Source: Propionibacteriaceae bacterium | GTDB taxonomy: Bacteria > Actinomycetota > Actinomycetes > Propionibacteriales > Propionibacteriaceae | DNA: 9,038 nucleotides | Reading direction: 5' to 3' | Assembly: GCA_025923975.1 (NCBI GenBank) | Contig: JAICEV010000120.1 | Span: 1 to 9,038, forward strand | Shown here: piece by piece, positions 5,812 to 9,038 of the stretch | Layout: each line of letters opens with the position of its first letter | Numbering within the stretch: the stretch's first letter is position 1 | Position numbers and translations under genes: made by a program | The notes under the pieces: model-generated | Databases searched by the model: none | The model's input: the letters and a program-made list of their open reading frames with translations, nothing else | What the model was told of the DNA's origin: nothing

Positions 5812-7184
5812 GCACGACCGAGGAGCAGACCGCTCCGCCCACGTCTGGCTCAGAGCAAGATCCTTACGGTGTCGGTGCCGATGCAGCCGAGGGCCACGTC
5901 TACACGGTCACCGGTCAGGACTGGGACTCCATCGTGTCTGAGCAGGCTGAGCGCGGCGATGAGCGGATCGTGGTCAACATGGGTCCGCAGCACCCGTCGA
6001 CGCACGGTGTACTGCGACTGATCTTGGAATTGGAGGGTGAGTCTGTCACCGAGGCCCGCTGCGGCATCGGCTATCTGCACACCGGCATCGAAAAGAACAT
6101 GGAGTTCCGTAACTGGACCCAAGGCGTAACTTTCTGTACCCGGGCGGACTACCTGTCGCCGTTGTACAACGAGGCCACGTACTGCTTGGGTGTGGAGCGG
6201 CTGCTCGACATCGAGGCCGAGATTCCCGAGAAGGCCAATGTTATTCGGGTCATGATGATGGAGCTGAATCGCATCTCCTCCCATCTGGTGTGCATTGCCA
6301 CCGGCGGCATGGAGATCGGTGCGCTTACCGTGATGACCATCGGATTCCGCGAGCGGGAGAAGGTGCTGGACGCCTTCGAGTTGATCACGGGCCTGAGGAT
6401 GAATCACGCTTACATCCGGCCCGGCGGCGTCTCGCAGGATCTGCCGGACCAGGCACTGGACTTCGTCAAAGATCTTGTGGTGTGGATGCGCAAGCATCTG
6501 CCGGAGTACGCCGCCTTCTGCAATGAGAACCCGATCTTCAAAGCCCGGCTCTCCGGCGTCGGCTATCTCGATCTTGCTGGCTGCATCGCCTTGGGCATCA
6601 CCGGGCCGCCGCTGCGAGCGACCGGCTACGACTGGGATCTGCGCAAAAAGCAGCCGTATTGCGGCTACGAGACTTACGACTTCGAGGTGCAGACCTGGGA
6701 CACCATGGATGCCTACGGGCGGTTCCGGATCCGGCTGAATGAGATGTGGGAGAGTCTCAAGATCATCGAGCAATGCGTCGAGAGGCTGGACAAGATGCGG
6801 GGCGCGCCGATCATGATCGCTGACAAGAAGATCGCCTGGCCGGCACAGTTGTCGATCGGCTCTGACGGCATGGGCAACTCCAATGAGTACATCAAGCACA
6901 TCATGGGCCAGTCGATGGAGGCGCTGATCCACCACTTCAAGCTGGTCACCGAAGGTTTTCGGGTGCCGCCGGGTCAGGCCTACGTCCCCATTGAGAGCCC
7001 GCGAGGTGAGCTTGGTGCCCATGTGGTGTCTGACGGCGGAACCCGCCCGTTCCGGGCTCACTTCCGCGATCCGAGCTTCACAAACCTGCAGGCCATGCCC
7101 GCCATGTGCGAAGGGGGCATGGTCTCCGACGTTGTCGTCGCCGTGGCGTCGCTGGATCCAGTCATGGGCGGGGTGGATCGCTAA
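5808..7184 (+). CDS. nuoD: NADH-quinone oxidoreductase subunit D (NuoD), quinone-site subunit
   Basis: The 49-kDa subunit of complex I (458 residues), related to the large subunit of NiFe hydrogenases, forming most of the quinone-reducing pocket with NuoB. The signature MGPQHPSTHGVLRL is at 58-71. H66 and Y115 (in RADYLSP) match by motif and spacing the quinone-headgroup His and Tyr of Thermus Nqo4 (His38/Tyr87). Further family segments are GYLHTGIEK (88-96), RPGGVSQDLP (204-213), SGVGYLDLAG region (249-258), ESPRGELGAHVVSDGG (396-411) and the C-terminus SLDPVMGGVDR. The N-terminal 50 residues are variable. The start overlaps the nuoC stop (ATGA) behind a strong ribosome site; the stop overlaps nuoE by one base (TAATG). 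No key residue is missing. Confidence 0.97.
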   Translation: MSTTEEQTAPPTSGSEQDPYGVGADAAEGHVYTVTGQDWDSIVSEQAERGDERIVVNMGPQHPSTHGVLRLILELEGESVTEARCGIGYLHTGIEKNMEFRNWTQGVTFCTRADYLSPLYNEATYCLGVERLLDIEAEIPEKANVIRVMMMELNRISSHLVCIATGGMEIGALTVMTIGFREREKVLDAFELITGLRMNHAYIRPGGVSQDLPDQALDFVKDLVVWMRKHLPEYAAFCNENPIFKARLSGVGYLDLAGCIALGITGPPLRATGYDWDLRKKQPYCGYETYDFEVQTWDTMDAYGRFRIRLNEMWESLKIIEQCVERLDKMRGAPIMIADKKIAWPAQLSIGSDGMGNSNEYIKHIMGQSMEALIHHFKLVTEGFRVPPGQAYVPIESPRGELGAHVVSDGGTRPFRAHFRDPSFTNLQAMPAMCEGGMVSDVVVAVASLDPVMGGVDR

Positions 7185-7999
7185 TGAGCAATCCCCTCGA
7201 ACCCCTACCCTCGTCGCCCAATGGCCATGCCGGTGGCGACGTGGCCTCCGAAGAGCTCGTCGGGCATGGACACTTTGTCACCCACTTCGACGAGCCAAGC
7301 CTCGACTACAGCGTCTCCGAAACCAAGATCACTGAGGCGACGCTGGAGGAGATGCGCTCGATCGCGGCGCGGTATCCCCAGGCTCGCTCGGCGCTGCTCC
7401 CGATGCTGCATCTGGTGCAGAGCGTCGAGGGTCGGGTAACACCGGCCGGCATTGAGGCATGTGCCGAGATCCTGGGTCTTAGTGCGGCCGATGTCAGTGG
7501 TGTCGCGACCTTCTACACCATGTACAAGCGGCGCCCGGTCGGGGAATACCTAGTAGGCATCTGCACCACCGCATTGTGCGCGATCGTGGGCGGCGACGAG
7601 GTTTACGCGAAGCTCCAAGATCATCTAGGAATTGGGAACGACGAGACCACTGCGGATGGCAAGATCACTCTGGAACATGTGGAGTGCAATGCGGCCTGCG
7701 ACTTCGCCCCAGTGATGATGGTCAATTGGGAGTTCTTCGATAACACCACGCCCGAAAAGGCGATCGAGGTCGTTGATCAACTCCGCGCTGGAGCCGAGGT
7801 GCAGTCCACGCGCGGCGCTCGAGTTTGTACCTGGAAGGAAGCCGAGCGAGTGCTCGCTGGATTCCCCGATGAGCGGGCCGACGAGGGCCCCACGGCTGTC
7901 GGTCCGTCGCTGCTCGGTTTGCGCATTGCCGAGGAGCACGGCTGGAAGGCTCCAGACCCAGAGCACGTGGCGGACCGACGGGACGAGGAGGCCCAGTGA
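7184..7999 (+). CDS. nuoE: NADH-quinone oxidoreductase subunit E (NuoE), [2Fe-2S] N1a subunit
   Basis: The 24-kDa thioredoxin-like subunit of the NADH-oxidising module; it binds the off-path [2Fe-2S] cluster N1a next to the flavin of NuoF. The ligands are C127 and C132 (GICTTALC) and C168 and C172 (VECNAACDFAPV). The helical N-terminal domain (about 48-115) includes the family segment SGVATFYTMY (105-114). At 271 residues it is longer than E. coli NuoE. A C-terminal extension beyond about 205 (STRGARVCTWKEA, then GPSLLGLRIAEEHGW) is, from memory, typical of actinobacterial versions. Start ATG 7184 shares one base with the nuoD stop; an in-frame upstream extension into nuoD is rejected because it is Arg/Gly-rich shadow sequence. 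The stop overlaps the nuoF GTG start. Confidence 0.95.
   Translation: MSNPLEPLPSSPNGHAGGDVASEELVGHGHFVTHFDEPSLDYSVSETKITEATLEEMRSIAARYPQARSALLPMLHLVQSVEGRVTPAGIEACAEILGLSAADVSGVATFYTMYKRRPVGEYLVGICTTALCAIVGGDEVYAKLQDHLGIGNDETTADGKITLEHVECNAACDFAPVMMVNWEFFDNTTPEKAIEVVDQLRAGAEVQSTRGARVCTWKEAERVLAGFPDERADEGPTAVGPSLLGLRIAEEHGWKAPDPEHVADRRDEEAQ
7985..7991 (+). promoter_or_regulatory. Ribosome binding site for nuoF (supports the GTG start)
   Basis: GAGGAGG lies within the last codons of nuoE, 4 bases before GTG 7996. This supports GTG, overlapping the nuoE stop as GTGA, as the nuoF start. Confidence 0.7.
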
Positions 8000-9038
8000 T
8001 AGATCCTCTGACGCCGGTGCTTACCGCGAACTGGGGAGACGAGCGGGCCTGGAAGCTTGGCAACTACGAACGTCGTGGCGGTTATCAGGCTCTCAGGTCG
8101 GCGCTGCAGATGGATCCAGCCGATGTGATCACTCTCGTCAAGGACTCCGGCCTGCGCGGCCGGGGCGGGGCTGGGTTCCCGACCGGAATGAAGTGGAGCT
8201 TCATCCCGCAAGACAACCCGAAGCCGAAGTACCTCGTGGTCAACGCCGATGAGTCCGAGCCCGGGACCTGCAAGGACATTCCGCTGATGATGGCGTCGCC
8301 GCACACTCTGGTGGAGGGGGTGATCATCTCCGCGTACGCCATCCGCGCCAATCATGCCTTTATCTATGTGCGGGGCGAGGTGCTGCATGTAGTGCGCCGG
8401 CTGCAGCAGGCGGTTCGCGAGGCGTACTCGGCCGGCTACGCCGGGCACAACATCCTCGGCACCGGATACGACCTGGAGATCATCGTGCACGCCGGTGCCG
8501 GGGCCTACATCTGCGGCGAGGAGACCGCGCTGCTGGACTCGCTGGAGGGCCGCCGAGGTCAGCCCCGGCTGCGGCCTCCATTTCCTGCGATTGCGGGTCT
8601 CTACGCCTGTCCTACGGTGATCAACAACGTGGAGTCGATCGCCTCAGTGCCATCCATCATCAGCAACGGCGACGACTGGTTCTCCTCGATGGGTACTGAG
8701 AAGTCCAAGGGAATGACCATCTACTCGCTGTCGGGTCACGTCGCCAATCCGGGACAGTTCGAGGCGCCCTTGGGGATCACATTGCGCCAGCTTCTTGATC
8801 TTGCCGGTGGCATTCGTGAGGGCCATCGACTGAAGTTCTGGACGCCGGGCGGCTCCTCAACACCGATGCTGACCGACGAGCATCTCGACGTTCCGCTGGA
8901 CTATGAGTCCGTCGCAGGGGTGAAGTCGATGCTCGGAACCAAGGCGCTGCAGTGCTTTGACGAGACGACCTCCGCGGTGCGAACCGTGCTGCGCTGGACC
9001 GAGTTCTACAAGCACGAATCGTGCGGCAAGTGCACGCC
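7996..9038 (+). CDS. nuoF: NADH-quinone oxidoreductase subunit F (NuoF), FMN/NADH-binding, 3' end cut by window edge
   Basis: The 51-kDa subunit where NADH binds and passes a hydride to FMN; it also holds the [4Fe-4S] cluster N3. The frame begins at GTG 7996 and stays open to the right edge, giving 347 residues of an expected 430-450. Visible motifs are GLRGRGGAGFPTGMKW (52-67), the glycine-rich NADH/FMN region; NADESEPGTCKD (83-94), the FMN-binding region; AGAGAYICGEETALL (166-180); and the first two N3 cysteine ligands, C343 and C346, in ESCGKCT at the very end. The remaining N3 ligands and the C-terminal helical bundle are beyond the window. The GTGA overlap with nuoE and the strong ribosome site suggest coupled translation. 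No internal stop or missing motif is seen in the part present. Confidence 0.96.
   Translation, partial: MIDPLTPVLTANWGDERAWKLGNYERRGGYQALRSALQMDPADVITLVKDSGLRGRGGAGFPTGMKWSFIPQDNPKPKYLVVNADESEPGTCKDIPLMMASPHTLVEGVIISAYAIRANHAFIYVRGEVLHVVRRLQQAVREAYSAGYAGHNILGTGYDLEIIVHAGAGAYICGEETALLDSLEGRRGQPRLRPPFPAIAGLYACPTVINNVESIASVPSIISNGDDWFSSMGTEKSKGMTIYSLSGHVANPGQFEAPLGITLRQLLDLAGGIREGHRLKFWTPGGSSTPMLTDEHLDVPLDYESVAGVKSMLGTKALQCFDETTSAVRTVLRWTEFYKHESCGKCT

Noticed and set aside
5850..7061. A 403-codon open frame on the minus strand opposite nuoD
   Set aside because: It is wholly antisense to a strongly conserved gene, its product is His/Gln/Asp-rich with no recognisable domain, and such long shadows are common in GC-rich DNA.
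7106..7183. An N-terminal extension of nuoE into nuoD
   Set aside because: The extra residues are an Arg/Gly-rich shadow of the nuoD C-terminus; ATG 7184 fits the TAATG junction.

Overview
The window is chromosomal DNA from a moderately high-GC actinobacterium. The evidence is the gene order (a geranylgeranyl reductase-family flavoprotein directly followed by nuoA-nuoB-nuoC-nuoD-nuoE-nuoF), NuoC and NuoE with the long terminal extensions known from actinobacterial complex I, and frequent GTG starts. The GC content looks moderate rather than Streptomyces-like, which would fit the Propionibacteriales, but this placement is a guess from memory and not a computed result. All convincing genes are on the + strand.

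Region 1 (1-2364) holds two genes with no obvious link to respiration. The first is the 3' part of a phospholipase D-like protein, probably exported and cut by the left edge. The second starts within or just after the end of the first. It encodes an unusual two-domain protein: an N-terminal MobA-like nucleotidyltransferase joined to a C-terminal uridine-kinase-like P-loop domain.

Region 2 (2365-2537) is the only real intergenic region. It contains a perfect 11-bp inverted repeat with a 4-bp spacer, ending 24 bp before the next start codon. Its core GTGAA-N4-TTCAC has the layout of operators bound by Rex, the NADH/NAD+-sensing repressor known to control nuo genes in Streptomyces. The operon promoter is probably here.

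Region 3 (2538-9038) is a tightly packed operon. It begins with a geranylgeranyl reductase-family FAD enzyme, likely a menaquinone side-chain reductase. This is followed by the first six subunits of proton-pumping NADH:quinone oxidoreductase (complex I): NuoA (membrane arm), NuoB, NuoC and NuoD (quinone-binding connecting module), then NuoE and NuoF (NADH-oxidising module, NuoF cut by the right edge). From nuoB onward every junction overlaps by 1 or 4 bases, which suggests translational coupling. The reductase would adjust the quinone that the complex reduces, so the operon links quinone maturation to electron entry. A Rex-type operator at its head would tie both to the cell's NADH level.

The window is mostly ordinary core metabolism. 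The points most worth following are the operator, the MobA/uridine-kinase fusion, the charged NuoC extension and the altered HKD motifs of the PLD-like protein. I found no RNA genes, insertion sequences, CRISPR arrays or mobile-element signs.
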